Part shown: piece by piece, positions 53,776 to 64,000 of the stretch
Layout of the letters: each line of letters begins with the position of its first letter
How positions within the stretch are numbered: the stretch's first letter is position 1
NCBI GenBank assembly: GCA_963691815.1
Contig: OY829645.1
Coordinates: forward strand, 8,062,401 to 8,126,400
DNA from: Echiichthys vipera
Taxonomy: Eukaryota; Chordata; Actinopteri; Perciformes; Trachinidae
Direction of reading: 5' to 3'
Length of the DNA stretch: 64,000 nt
The notes under the pieces: model-generated
Databases searched by the model: none
Seen by the model: only the letters and a program-made list of their open reading frames with translations
Told to the model about the DNA's origin: nothing
Made by a program: the position numbers and the translations under genes

Positions 53776-54290
53776 CTACTTCCTGGGCACCTGAGATAAG
53801 GGCAGCGCAGAGTGGTGTATTAAACTGTGACTCTGCTTCCTGATCCCAACACTGGGTTGGCATGGTTTTAGACCGCTAACGACTGCGTCCAGGTTCTTAG
53901 ATATGAGAGCAGCACCCTCCAAAGTAGGATGAATACCATCTTTCCTAATAAGACCAGGTTTTCCCCAGAAAGACTGCCAATTATCTACGAAGCCCACATT
54001 ATTTATCAGGCACCATCTAGACAGCCAGTGACGGAATGATGACATGCGGCTATACACGTCATCGCAAGTCAAGTTGGGCAGGGGACCAGAGAAAATTACG
54101 GAGTCCGACATATTTTTTGCATATACACACACCGACTCCACATTAATTTCAGTGACATTGTCAGACAGTGTCATTACCGCCGACGTGAATAACAATCTTA
54201 TCATATTTACGTTTATCCTTAGCCAGCAGTTTCAAATAGGACTCAATGTCGCCCGCTCTGGCCCCTGGGATGCATTTTACTATGGTCTCT
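53776..54290 (-). pseudogene. L2 ORF1 with SGNH-esterase domain
   Basis: Upstream the complement near 54170-54205 reads DKIVIHVGGNDTV, the GxND block of SGNH hydrolases. After a one-base shift the frame 53776-54204 continues VIFSGPLPNLTCDDVYSRM and RHWLSRWCLINNVGFVDNWQ. It ends with IRKDGIHPTLEGAALISK, the catalytic Asp-x-x-His. One frameshift breaks the protein. CR1/L2-group LINEs are known to carry such an esterase in ORF1. The domain differs clearly in sequence from that of the plus-strand L2 copy at 33.8 kb. Confidence 0.78.
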
Positions 54291-54792
54291 GGTGTCGCTA
54301 AGTTCACATTGCTCAGAATGGCGCCTCCAGCGCTACAAATACACTACACTTATTACATCTACCATTATCACTAAAGGAGGCAGAGGAGTAGCTAAACATA
54401 AGACAGCCAAGCCATCACCAGCCGAGAAGCTAACTTCTAAGTTAAAGTGGCTAACAGCGTGTAATGTTTAATTAGCAAGAAAGCGGCTGAAAGAAGGAGA
54501 GCTGTGAGTGCTTGAGTAGAACTAGTTGATGTTTAAATGTTCAGCGGTTACTCTCTCTCTTCCTGTTACCGTAACAACAAGCAACAAACAGAACGCGACT
54601 GACACATTTACTCAAACAAAACTATAAAGACTGATCAGATAGGTAACGTTATGTTTGACACCGTAATGAAAAACTAAACATAGAGGCATCCAGGAGGACA
54701 GCTAATCCTCCTGAATTAATATTAAATAATATTCTGTCATTGGCATTGTGCTGCAACCTCAGACTGGGATTATTCATTTTAATTTCTTTCAG

Positions 54793-55505
54793 GATTTCCC
54801 AGTGTGATTGGCTGCATAGATGGCAAACACATCCCCATTACAACTCCATTACATAATGAAGCAGCTTATGTGAATAGGAAGTCCATTCACAGCAAATATG
54901 TGCAGGTACATGTGTATTGACTACTGTTTCAAAATATTAAAGACTACATCATAGTTCAACATCTGTCAATCTCTTCACTGTCAAGATCGTATGTGATGCT
55001 GCATACATGATTTCCAGTGTGGAGGCCAAGTGGTCTGGGTCTGTTCATGACTCAAGGATTTATCGGGAGTCTAACCTGAGCAACAGACTGCAACGTGGTA
55101 AGCAGCCTAAATATTTGCACTAAACTGTATAATTCACTTGTCTCCCTCCTTTAAATATACCCTAATGTATCAACTATACATTACAGGAGAGTCTGATAGC
55201 CATCTGCTTGGTGACAAGGGTTACCCATGCCAACCTAGGCTGCTGGCCCCTTCCCTGACACTGAACCAGGCCCCCAACAGAACTTCAACCGGGTTGAGAT
55301 GACCATAGACTTGCTGAGAGCACGTTACCAGTGATATTATTGTGGCATGTGTTGTTCTTCATAATATTGCCACTATTAGAGGAGAGCAACACCCTGCCCT
55401 ACAAATTGAAGACCCTGATGATGACCCCATCCACCTGTCAGCTATACTGGACGGCAGAGCAGTCAGAGACACCATATACCATCATCACTTTAGTGATTGA
55501 GTCAC
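54793..55505 (+). pseudogene. Harbinger transposase, 3' exons (copy 2)
   Basis: After a tttctttcag acceptor the text reads FPSVIGCIDGKHIPI (first catalytic Asp). An AT-rich intron follows, then CDAAYMISSVEAKWSGSVHD + SRIYRESNLSNRLQRG (second Asp in HDSR). A second intron follows, then LLGDKGYPCQPRLLAPSL and RVEMTIDLLRARYQ (catalytic Glu). The C-terminus reads QHPALQIEDPDDDPIHLSA-like before a stop. So the three acidic residues of the DDE nuclease are all visible. Small deletions (the stretch before RVEMT) and a TGA after RARYQ break the frame. Confidence 0.82.
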
Positions 55506-55623
55506 CACCATCATCAGCACCACAGCAGTCAAATACAGACATAATACACATTTCATTAGGTCTTCTTTATTTCCTGCAAATACAAGAGCCAGTTTAGTTA
55601 ATGTTCCAATAGTTAACATAATT

Positions 55624-55735
55624 AACATCATTCACCTGTGACCATGCACCTACCTCTAACTTGTGCTCTAGTATTTCAATTTCTAGGTCTTCCCTCCTAA
55701 TCTGTCGGTCCAAGTCGGCATTTCTTTGTCATAAA
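55624..55735 (-). pseudogene. Harbinger Myb-like accessory protein, C-terminal fragment
   Basis: The complement reads NADLDRQIRREDLEIEILEH + KLEVGAWSQ, the charged coiled-coil-like end of Harbinger Myb/SANT proteins. It points toward the transposase gene, as the N-terminal exon does in copy 1. The rest of the gene is missing because the transposon ends at 55740. Confidence 0.6.
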
Positions 55736-55740
55736 TCCAT

Positions 55741-57290
55741 AGTTATCAATGACATAATGAAGTTATTTAGTCCCTTTGTCATGAAGTTTGTCAACATGAA
55801 TGTTAAAATCACCAACAATAACTACATAGTCAAAGTTAATACAGATCATAGGCAGCAGTTCAGAAAATTCTTCAAAAAAGGTTGCACAATATTTTGTGGC
55901 CTGTAGACATTTAGAAACATAACTCGGGAGTAAGAATTCAACTTAAGAGCTACATATTCAAAGGAGGCAAAGTTTCCATAATCTGCTTGCATTGGAGGGA
56001 ATCAATAAACAGGACAGCCACTCCTCCTCCTTTCTTATGAAATCTGACTTCACTTTTAAAACTGAACTTGGGAGAAGCTGATTCAATAAGAACAGCACCA
56101 TTGTTATCCTGATTTAACCAGGTTTCAGTTCAAAATAAACAATCAAGATTATGCTTGATAAAAAGCATAGGTTAAAAATGTTTTTCCTGCCAAAGACCTG
56201 ATACTTAATAAGGCTAGATTTAGTGTGGTAGCATCATTATTGTCTGCCCCATGTTTTAGGATTGGCTGTGACTGACGAGGGAAGGATGCTAGATTTGATA
56301 AATTTGTAGAATGAGTTTGTTTTTTTTTTGCTTAGCCTTTTTCGATTACTTATCAAGACTTGAACTGAGGAAGATCGACTTGGGCCCTGACTTCTTCTGG
56401 CCATGAATACAGTCCGTCCTGTAGTCTGAGCCCAGCACATATCAGTTGGAGCTTTCTGTATTTTGTACACAAGTCAGTGAACGTGCTGTACTGTTGTTAT
56501 CAGGTTGTTGAGACAAAGGATGATTCTGTCGTCGAGGTGGGGGTGGTGCATGATGTGTCTATGGTGATTTGGCCAGAACTGGACTTAGAGTGATGGGAGA
56601 GGGGTCAGTGGGGGAAGATGCAGTGGGTTATTTAAGGGATGCAATCTAGGAATCAGGCCGGGTGTGTATTTGGTCCCAGCAGTAACCAGCTGTTTCATGT
56701 GGTCAGTGAACTCCAAGAGAGGGGAGGAGGGGGACAGAGTGGGTGTAGAGAAGGGGGAGCTGGATGGTGTTTGGGGTGGGGGCATTAGCGGGTTTGTCCT
56801 TAAGGAGTTGTGGGGGTTGGACTTTTTCTCCTCGCTGATAATGCTCAAAACTCTCTTCATGCTGAGCCTTTGGTCTGCAGTCCCAAAAAAAGTTGAAATT
56901 GTCAGTAAAAGAACTGAGTAAAAGGCACATGCATTTGAAAGCCATGTGTTAAAACTCAGAAGTCTTGATAATTTCTCAACTCCTTTTCCAACGGGCGGCA
57001 GAGGCCCACCGATGGAAACTTCAATGTTCAGACAGCTGAATGTGTCTAGCAGATCAATAAACTCTTGATTCAGTGCCTCAGACGGCTGTTTCAAATCATC
57101 ATTTGACCCTATGTGCAATATAAGTCGTTTCACTGTTTGGTGCTCCTTCACGTTATCTATGTTTTCTTCATTCATGTCAGATACCATGTCCTTAGGAAAA
57201 CAAAGAACTTTTGCGTTCTTACTGCCAAAGTTTCTCATACTTTTCAAGGCAGAATCACCCCCAATACTACTAACAAATTACTATTTTTGT
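55741..57290 (-). mobile_element. CR1/L2-group LINE 5' part (ORF1 and endonuclease start)
   Basis: The minus-strand order is an ORF1 with SGNH esterase (57247-56585), linker, then endonuclease: NQDNNGAVLIESASPKFSFK near 56090, FHKKGGGVAVLFIDS near 56020 and VIVGDFNIHVDKLHDKG near 55800, where the fragment meets the Harbinger end. RT is absent. It may be the 5' half of the same element whose 3' part lies at 48440-49471, with Harbinger inserted between and RT lost. The 5' boundary near 57290 is approximate. Confidence 0.7.
56585..57247 (-). pseudogene. LINE ORF1 with SGNH-esterase domain
   Basis: The 220-codon frame starts MKSMRNFGSKNAKVLCFPKD + MVSDMNEENID. It has VKRLILHIGSNDDLKQPSE (the GxND block, here with an extra Asp against the usual GTNDL) and VSIGGPLPPVGKGVEKLSRL. 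It then passes by a shift into the C-terminal part and a Ser/Pro-rich tail (MPPPQTPSSSPFSTPTLSPS). The catalytic Asp-x-x-His end is lost or shifted. Two frames are needed to cover the domain. Confidence 0.72.
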
Positions 57291-57984
57291 TAGTTTTCTT
57301 TTAGCACAAATCTAATTCAATAGGTTACCATGCAACAATACAGAGGGAGAAAACACTCAATGAAACTTCTATAGTATAACAGAGATGGCAAACAGCAAAA
57401 CATGCACGCCAAAATAAATTGCTTTAGTGATATTTAAATATTGTTGTTACATTCAGAACCTAAACCAGACAACTGCACTGGATGTGACATTGCTGTATAT
57501 AACACACTGTATGTGACAAGTCGGCGCCTATGCACAATTCCATTATGTACTAAGACAGTTGTTGGTTACTTAGAATGTAAAACATTTTGTTTATGCTGCA
57601 TTTGGCTGATTTTTCAATTCCCTTTGTATCGTGCACCAAGTACTTCCTTCAGCACTGCTTTCTTGTTCTCAAAACAGCCCAATTAAGCCTTAAAAAGTAT
57701 CTCCTACGCACACTTTGCTTAAGTGTAGCCCTAACTGTCCATGTCACCTCAAGGGCTCCGTAAAAATAAGTGCTTATTTGAATTTGCTGTGAAGCACTTT
57801 ATAACTTAGGTTTTGAAAAGGCTCTATGGATACATAAATAGTATTTTCATTATAAGTAGTAATAGTATCAAAATAAGCAAAATAAAATACATTGATTTGA
57901 AGTTAAAAATATATGTATGGGAAAGGAGAATGTGTGACGGGGTTATAATAAAAGTTTCAGAAACTTTATTAAAAAAGATCAATT
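57291..57984. other. unassigned spacer
   Basis: Nothing recognised here; short frames only. Confidence 0.3.
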
Positions 57985-58610
57985 TAAAACTAGGTAACCC
58001 AGCCCCACGTCTCTTCCAATGTCTCTCAGGTCTGACCTCCAACTCTCAAGGAGGCAGGAGGACACTCTTCTTCTTTGCGATTCACTCGCTGCTCCCCAGC
58101 ACTTGCTCCCCCGCTGAAGTGACCAACCAGTCCTCCGCCAACGTACCAGTCCACATACTGTAACAGTTGCCTTCCCCTTTCGCCTGGCCCCGCAACCAGC
58201 CTCCCGCGTCTGCCGCTCCACGTCATAGACACACTTGTTCCGCCTGGTGAACGACCTGCTGTTGTCCACCAGGCGTAAGTCTCACCGGCCAGATGCAGGC
58301 CGCTGGCTGGCTCTGTTTCTCAGTGCTTCCTCTCTGCAGCGAAGGTCCCCCGGCCATCTCAGGTCCTGGCATCCACCCCCGTTTCCTCACCGATTTTCCG
58401 ATCGTGGGTGCTGAGGGTGCTGTGGGTGCTCCTGGCGGCCCTGCGGCTTGTGCTTGGGTCCGCCTGACACGCTCTCTCCACAACCCCGCTTCCTCAACGC
58501 TTTCATGACTGGGTGCTGTGGCCCAGCGGCCATGTGTCCACCTGACCTGCTCTCTCCACCGCCCGCTTGCCGTCCCTCTTTTTCCTGGTTCAAAAGAGTC
58601 TTATACCTGT
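57985..58610. other. GC-rich block of unknown nature with a 9-bp hairpin
   Basis: About 0.6 kb is clearly richer in GC and CpG than its AT-rich surroundings. Overlapping minus-strand frames (57979-58269, 58223-58483, 58387-58626) are Arg/Gly/Pro-rich with no known domain. An inverted repeat cgcctggtg/caccaggcg (58241-58249 and 58267-58275) lies in it. It could be a decayed CpG island or first exon, or a GC-rich part of an unknown element. Confidence 0.35.
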
Positions 58611-59047
58611 TTTTTTTTGCAACCACCTCTTCAGGGTAATTTCAGTAAAAGTAAGCACTGCATACACATCAACATAAAACACACTGTAAAACAATAAAAA
58701 CACAACATGTAATGATAAATAACGATAAAATGACAGCAAACAAATAAAATATGCACACTAAAAACAGACCTCGTCACAAATGAAAGGAATATATGTGAGC
58801 GGCCTAGAATAACACATGGTTTGCATGGTGCCTCATAAGGAATAAGTTTAATTTTGCTGACATGTTCAATATGTGTCACACTACCCATCTGTGTAATAGA
58901 CTGTTTGGATGTTATGAACAAAAGTGTCTTGTGTCCATGCAAAGGAGTTTAGACAACCAGATGTTGCATATCCTCTGGACAGAATGCAATAGAGAGCCTA
59001 AATCTTCAAGTCTGGTGAGGTGCAAAATCCGGCAGGACATCGAAACA

Positions 59048-59048
59048 A

Positions 59049-59080
<32 letters not shown>

Positions 59081-59082
59081 GT
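59048..59082. repeat. (CA)n microsatellite
   Basis: A short CA array with one interruption (caaacacac). Confidence 0.9.
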
Positions 59083-59734
59083 AATGACACGTCCTGACAG
59101 ATTTCTTGTATCATATCAGCACTTACCATCTTAATAACCCAAGACTTCCTATAATGCGGTCTAATAAAACCAATCTGCAGCTATCTCTCTTTGATGTTGC
59201 TATCAGCATTAAATAATATGAAGTAATATGAATACATAACGGCAATGTTGGAATGATGATATACAGTGTCTCTCTTCCGCGGGTTAAGCATGACACCCTG
59301 GCAAGAGAATTGTTTTTGTAGTGCATTAATCTGCTAATATTTTCTCACTGCATCACTGCTGCCAGATTAACAAATAATACATTAATCCGTCTCTTTCTAT
59401 CACATGCGTTTCAGCTTCAGCATGCCCTGGCCCCTGTCAAGGATCAATTGGTATAATGTGTCCTAAGTGCAATGGGAACTGGTTAACTTTGTCACAGCCA
59501 TAGCAGCGTTTAAGGCAGAGCCCCTGTTCCTGTGAAAGTGGCTCAGCGGCGCATTAAGCCAAAAAAGTTGAACCGTCACATGTAAAAATACCCAGATGAT
59601 CAACATTACTTCCTCATTATGGGGCCCATAGAGGAGGCGCAATAGAGACTTTCGCTGGCCCAACAGACTACTTCACTTCCCCCTGGAAGTGTGTCGGGCT
59701 ATGAGACCTATTTAAAATAGTGGACAAATGGTGG

Positions 59735-60320
59735 AATTACAGCAGTCTAGGACATTCACCTTCCTGTCCTTAAGCCACTGTGTTGTTTTTATGGAGATGT
59801 GTTTTGGGTCATTTATCATGCTGGAAGTTGAACCACCTGCCCATTTTCAAGTGTCTAACAGAGGGCTGTAGGTTTTCCTCAAGAATTTGGGTGTACTTGG
59901 CAGCATCCATTTTCCGTTCAATCCTGACCAATTGCCCAGTCCCTGCTGAACATTAACAAGCCCACAACATAATGCTGCCACCACCATGCTTCACTGTAGG
60001 GATGGTGTGTTTTCTGTGGTGTGCTGTGTTTGGTTTCTACCAAACATAGCGTTTAGAGTTCAGCCCAAAAAGTTAAATTTTCATCTCTTCCGACCATATA
60101 ACCCTTAAGCACATGGCATCAGTCTTCAATATGTTTTTTAGTATATTGTAAACAAGACTCAGTGTGACATTTTTTCAGAAGAGGCTTCTTTCTTGCCACC
60201 CTGCCATACATGTAGAACTTGTGAGATCACATGAGCAGATCGACCAAGCTCTGCCATTAAAATGTGTAACCCCTTCAAAGTCACCATGGGCCCCTTGGTA
60301 GCCCCGTGGCTGGTTATACC
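59735..60320 (-). mobile_element. dispersed DNA-transposon-like repeat, unclassified
   Basis: The wording (gttttgggtcatttatcatg, tgctgccaccaccatgcttc, gtcaccatgggcccct) is that of a repeat common in fish and amphibian genomes, usually regarded as derived from a DNA transposon. Several expected stretches are missing. I saw no clear transposase motif on either strand, so class and orientation are tentative. Confidence 0.45.
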
Positions 60321-60453
60321 TGAAAATAATTATAATGGTTATTATATTATTATTATAATATTATATATTACTATAATTTTCAGAAATTAAATTTCACTTA
60401 AATGTTGTAGGGCAAAATGTGTAATTCACGCTGTAAAAAAATAAAATAAATAA

Positions 60454-60456
<3 letters not shown>

Positions 60457-60486
<30 letters not shown>
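60457..60486. repeat. (TA)n microsatellite after (AAAT)n
   Basis: A short aaataaataaata run is followed by about 13 TA units. Confidence 0.85.
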
Positions 60487-60489
<3 letters not shown>

Positions 60490-60554
60490 TATCATTTCAG
60501 GCTGTAAAACAAAAAAAGTGACTATTTCAAATAGGCACTGTAGGTATAGAGAAC

Positions 60555-60645
60555 AATACTTCTTTGTTAGGTTTAGTCAACAGAACTACTTTGCTAGGTT
60601 TAGTCAACAAAATGTCTTGGTTAGATTTAGACAATGTAGGTACTC
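60555..60645. repeat. minisatellite, ~33-bp unit, 3 copies
   Basis: The core ttaggtttagtcaaca recurs at about 60567, 60594 and 60621 with drift. The same core (ttaggtttagacaaca) recurs on the far side of family X copy 4 at 61028-61105. Confidence 0.65.
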
Positions 60646-60770
60646 TAGGTTAATTGGATCAAAGGTGGGATTATCAAATGAAATATTTAAAAAAGAAAAT
60701 TAAACATCACACAGAGAACCAATTAAATGTAGGGACTTGACTCACGTTCAGATTGAGTATCCTCAATAAA

Positions 60771-60990
60771 CTTATCGTTAATCAAGTAAATTTTAGCTAT
60801 CACCAAAAATTATCAAAGATAATAATCAAAATTACTCTAGTTAAACCAGAGTTTGCTCTTAGACAAAAGAGGAATCAGATTGCTCTTTGTTCTGCTCAGT
60901 TGGGTTGGTAACCGGTTGGTTAACCTGGCTGATGATCCTACTCCATACAGGCCATGTTCAGGGCCTAGGGACAGCTGGCAGCTGTGCAGT
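60771..60990 (-). mobile_element. LTR-like repeat, family X copy 4 (short)
   Basis: The left part (ttatcgttaatcaag...actctagttaaaccag) matches copy 3 at 27098-27178. It then jumps directly to the tgctcttagacaaaagagg block (copy 3 near 27766-27785). So about 590 bp present in copy 3 are absent, either by deletion or because copy 3 has an insertion. It stops before the TATA region. Confidence 0.6.
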
Positions 60991-61027
60991 GTATCTTTCT
61001 AAAACGTGGAGCTTATTTCACTCTAAT

Positions 61028-61105
61028 TGGTTAGGGTTAGGTAACAAAACTACTTGGTTAGGTTTAGACAACAAAACTACATAGTTAGGTTTAGGAAACA
61101 AAACT
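61028..61105. repeat. minisatellite, ~30-bp unit, 3 copies
   Basis: Units of ggttaggtttagacaacaaa + act recur about every 30 bp. It is related to the array at 60555-60645. Confidence 0.65.
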
Positions 61106-61106
61106 C

Positions 61107-61900
61107 AATCAATCAATCAATCTTTATCTTTATCAATCTTTTCACTTTTCATACTTTTTACACAAAGTGCCTTACAGAAAAAGAAAGCAAAATGAAAAAA
61201 CCCCGAAACAAAACATGAACAACAAAAAAGAAAACACCATGAAAACCCAAACCTCCCATCCCCGAAAATATACACACAGAGACACACCCTCACGAGGTCT
61301 GAGGTGAAAAACAATCTACCTTTGAGGGCCTTGCACAACGAGAGGAATCACAGTCCATGGCTGCAGGGGGCGCAGCCACAGGGACCACCCCAGCCCAGGC
61401 AGACAGGAGGGTCCACACTACGATGAAGGGCTCCCAAGCCAGCCGGGCCAGGGCCGTCCGCGGGACAGCACCCCCATCAAAAACCGAGGGGGCTAAAAAC
61501 TGAGAGGGTGAAAAACAGTCTAAGCAGTAAAATAAAATAAAAGGAATAGAAGCTAAAAATGATTAAAAAAAAAAAATATATATATATAAGAAGCATAAAA
61601 TGAAATAGAAAGAATTAAACCGGTCAGTTAAAAGCCTGATTAAAAAGGTGGGTCTTGAACCTCTTTTTAAAAACATCAACATTCTCTGCGGCTCTGAGGT
61701 TCTCCGGCAGGCTGTTCCGCAATCTGGGGCCATAATAACTGAATGCTGCCTCCCCATGTGTTTTGGTTCTTACTTGTGTTATGGTTAAAAGGCCAGCACC
61801 GGAGGACCTCAGGGTCCGCAAAGGTCGATAGGGGAAAAGTACTGCAGATAAATGGACTTTACAGCTATTGGTTGGGGGTTTTCTTCTCCAGCTCATATGA
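61107..61900 (-). mobile_element. L2-type LINE 3' part (second L2 lineage)
   Basis: The minus-strand frame 61624-61896 reads LRTLRSSGAGLLTITQVRTK, then THGEAAFSYYGPRLRNSLPE and FKKRFKTHLFNQAFN, the usual C-terminal end of L2 ORF2. The 3' UTR contains a GC-rich piece (61340-61490), an A run with TATA, and ends near the (caat)n run at 61107, which equals a (ATTG)n tail on the minus strand. It is 5'-truncated. Confidence 0.78.
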
Positions 61901-64000
61901 GAGCATATTTCTTGTTTTCTGATGCAGGATGATGATAGAGAGGTGTCAATATATCAATGTTAACAGCATGGCTTAAGCACAAGAGCATCGCTGTGTGGCA
62001 AAAATCTAAAAATAATTAAATTGTAAATCGCAATATTTTGAACGAGTTATTCATCAGTTAAGCTGGGCGTGCTCTGTGTGATTGAGCCTGTTTCTGACCT
62101 GATTTTTGTGCTGAAAGACTCATTCTGGAGTCGGAAGGAATTTCAGCCTCATCAGGCCTCATTTGCATTGAGGAACGGGAGTGATCATGGCCGGCGATGA
62201 GGCTTGGATGAATTTCTGACGTCAGAAATTTTGTTTGCCCGTCTTCAGGCTCTCCGACAGTTAAAGCAGAGCTACGAGTCAATTCCCCACAGTCACTGCA
62301 TTGGGAGGCACTACAGAGGTGCTGATTACTGTGAACCGCTGGTATAATGTTGCTGACCTCTGCAACTTCAGAGCCCTTAAACTAATCTTCATTGACAAAT
62401 ATCAATTGAAAGATTGGTCCACGGGGGCCGATAGGCGGTTTTATTTTCTATTTGACACATACAGTGTTAGCACTCAGGTGGTTTGCTTGATGATCAGATC
62501 GTACAGTGTGAGAACATAAATCATGAGCTTTGGCTTTACATCACAGACCATTTTTTTTTAATACAGTATGAGGTGGAATTCAACAATCTACAGTCAGTGG
62601 AGGATTAAGGTGGTCAGGGGCATTTATTAATCATGCTTCATCAGAAAAAATCAGAAGACGAGTCTGCAACCTAAAAAAATCCTGTTAATTCAGGAATTTT
62701 CTTCAGTAGATCTTGGTCCCTTTGTTCTTTCAGGCGCTGTTCTTCTCTTTTTCGTGCTGGCTATCACATTACCTTTTTGACATTTTGCTGCTATACTCTG
62801 TAGTAACAGTGAGTGGGGTATCATTTGACAACAAAACTGACCATAGGAACCCAGCCACATGATGCAGCTGATTGAGTAAATGTGTCCTGTATATATCCAA
62901 TTAGTGCCTTATTTTTTTAATGTTTCTAAGGGCCCCAATAGGAGGCAAGTTTTCTTTCCATTGTAGTTAATACATTTTTTTTTAAAACAGTGGCCAATGT
63001 GGGGCCACTTGGGGCCCCGTAGGCTGCAGCCTAGGCCTGCCTGTGCATTAATCCACCTCTGTTTACAGTGTATGCACAGCTTTAGCCTACAGTCCACAGC
63101 ACCTGCCCCACACAACACTCATATAACCAACATGTCAATTCTGATATTTCCACACAGTCAAATAAATTAAGAGCGTGTCCTGGTCAAAGCAGAGAACAGC
63201 AGCAAACATATCCAAGCCACGCTGCTCTGCGTCCTTTGGCCATCACAGTACAGTGTAGGGAGTTTTAGACAAGACTAGACCTACAAAAGTTGATAGCCTG
63301 ATATGTTATCTGCCTTGCTCTGTGTACATTGTTTGTTTCAAAGTAAAAGTATTTTACCGAATACATTTAATTTTGACTTGTCGGCTTCTTAACTGATGAT
63401 TGGAATCATTGACATTTAGGGTGCAGCACCTGTGAACTTTTCTATTTCAAACCAAAACTTTCAGGTTCAAAAACACACATTGTGGTTACATAGATGTTTA
63501 TGTGCAGGACCTATTTGCTGGGCGTTATAACTTCTTGGAGTCGTTGCTGTGAGTTTGCCAAGCAACCAGCAGAGACCTCAGGAAGTGACTGGTACAGCAG
63601 CTGCTGGCAGTATATATGGATCTTTTTTTATTGAACTTCTAAACACATATCAGCCTGTTTCCCAAAGTCAAACTGTGACTGAAGACTTTGTCCACAAAGG
63701 CTTGGACCAACATTTTAAATGAACTGTAATAATCTGAAAATATATTGTTGATATATGGATAAATAAATAAATAAATACATATTGAGCACAAAGCTTTACA
63801 TACAGCGTGTGAACTACAATGAATTAAACAACTTGATGTTCTTACACTGAATGCATGTGAACTGCTGAATATTATAAACCACACAGCAACAATAGCTTGA
63901 GCATGGATACCAAAATGCATAAAGTTGAAAAATTTTAAAGCTGCAACTAATGATTATTTGAATGATCATTGATCTGCTGATTATTTCCTTGCTCTTTCCT
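61901..64000. other. unassigned sequence to window end
   Basis: No gene or repeat family is recognised. Local features are a 20-bp palindrome at 62211-62230 and an aaataaataaata run near 63762. Confidence 0.3.
62211..62230. promoter_or_regulatory. perfect 20-bp palindrome with TGACGTCA core
   Basis: The sequence aatttctgacgtcagaaatt is fully self-complementary and centres on TGACGTCA, the consensus site of CREB/ATF bZIP dimers. Function here is unproven; chance and a repeat-derived origin are both possible. Confidence 0.4.

Larger units (their letters stand above)
50329..54713 (-). mobile_element. L2-type LINE, nearly full length, with 7-bp target-site duplication
   Basis: The element reads on the minus strand from 54713 (5') to the (TTGAA)n tail at 50329. 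It is flanked by aattaat on both sides (50322-50328 and 54714-54720). It contains a 5' UTR (54713-54300), ORF1 with an SGNH esterase (about 54290-53776), endonuclease (53690-53030), RT (52900-51000) and a 3' UTR. It sits in an intron of the Harbinger transposase. Length is about 4.4 kb, close to what I would expect for an intact copy. Frameshifts are few compared with other LINEs here, so it is probably among the younger insertions. Confidence 0.9.
49472..55740 (+). mobile_element. PIF/Harbinger transposon copy 2, split by an L2 insertion
   Basis: The left terminal repeat starts ggggtccatttcacaaaaca at 49472, and the inner ctctgagttttc/tttcacaaaggg repeats match copy 1. The transposase gene runs on the plus strand in exons: 49887-50304, then (after the L2 at 50329-54713) about 54793-54905, 54985-55098 and 55185-55505. 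A minus-strand Myb-like C-terminal fragment sits at 55624-55735. The right terminal repeat is missing because the copy ends against another LINE at 55741. Taking the L2 out restores about 1.9 kb of Harbinger. Confidence 0.82.

Noticed and set aside
60555..61105. Interstitial telomeric repeat
   Set aside because: The units contain ttaggtttag but not tandem TTAGGG; it is a separate minisatellite.

Overview
The window looks like a piece of a ray-finned (teleost, probably percomorph) fish genome. The evidence is its repeat content: Rex1-, Rex3-, L2- and L1-type LINEs, a Penelope-like element, a Sushi-like Ty3/Gypsy chromovirus, PIF/Harbinger and mariner-type DNA transposons, tRNA-headed SINEs and many dinucleotide microsatellites. 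I found no convincing intact host protein-coding gene, no rRNA, no true tRNA gene and no prokaryotic feature. Nearly every long open frame is part of a decayed transposable element or the antisense of one. All element and clade names come from motif recognition, not from a database search.

Layout. 1-9 kb: two LTR-like repeats of one family (called family X here), a Rex3 LINE (3.09-5.50 kb, minus), a SINE, and an internally deleted Harbinger with a remnant of each of its two genes (7.58-9.00 kb). 9-18 kb: an unclassified repeat, a one-LTR Sushi-like Gypsy element (11.06-14.48 kb, minus), a Rex3 fragment, a SINE-like copy and a Rex1 LINE. 18-22.6 kb: a tandem pair of Penelope-like elements, each with a hammerhead-ribozyme core, bracketed by two copies of an unrecognised coiled-coil coding segment. 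22.7-23.9 kb: a mariner-type transposase relic. 24-33 kb: a truncated L2, a weak LTR/ERV-like signal, the longest family X copy, a LINE tail and a Rex1. 33-40 kb: two adjoining L2 copies and an interrupted L1. 40-45 kb: a 157-bp CT microsatellite, a Rex1 fragment, a solo LTR and the most complete Rex1. 48.4-57.3 kb: a nest in which a 4.4-kb L2 with a 7-bp target-site duplication sits in an intron of a Harbinger transposase gene, and the Harbinger lies between two minus-strand LINE pieces. 57-64 kb: a GC-rich block, a transposon-like repeat, a short family X copy, an L2-like LINE 3' end and sequence I could not assign.

Mechanistic themes. The Penelope pair is arranged as these elements commonly are, with a 5'-truncated copy upstream of a longer copy so that the truncated copy acts as a pseudo-LTR; a hammerhead core occurs at the equivalent place in both. 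Several reverse transcriptases have lost or changed a catalytic position (Rex3 FADN, Penelope YVDN, L2 LADD), and each Rex1 copy has lost part of its RT, so most elements here are probably inactive. Two perfect inverted repeats in otherwise ordinary elements look like fold-back template-switch scars. Most retroelements lie on the minus strand.
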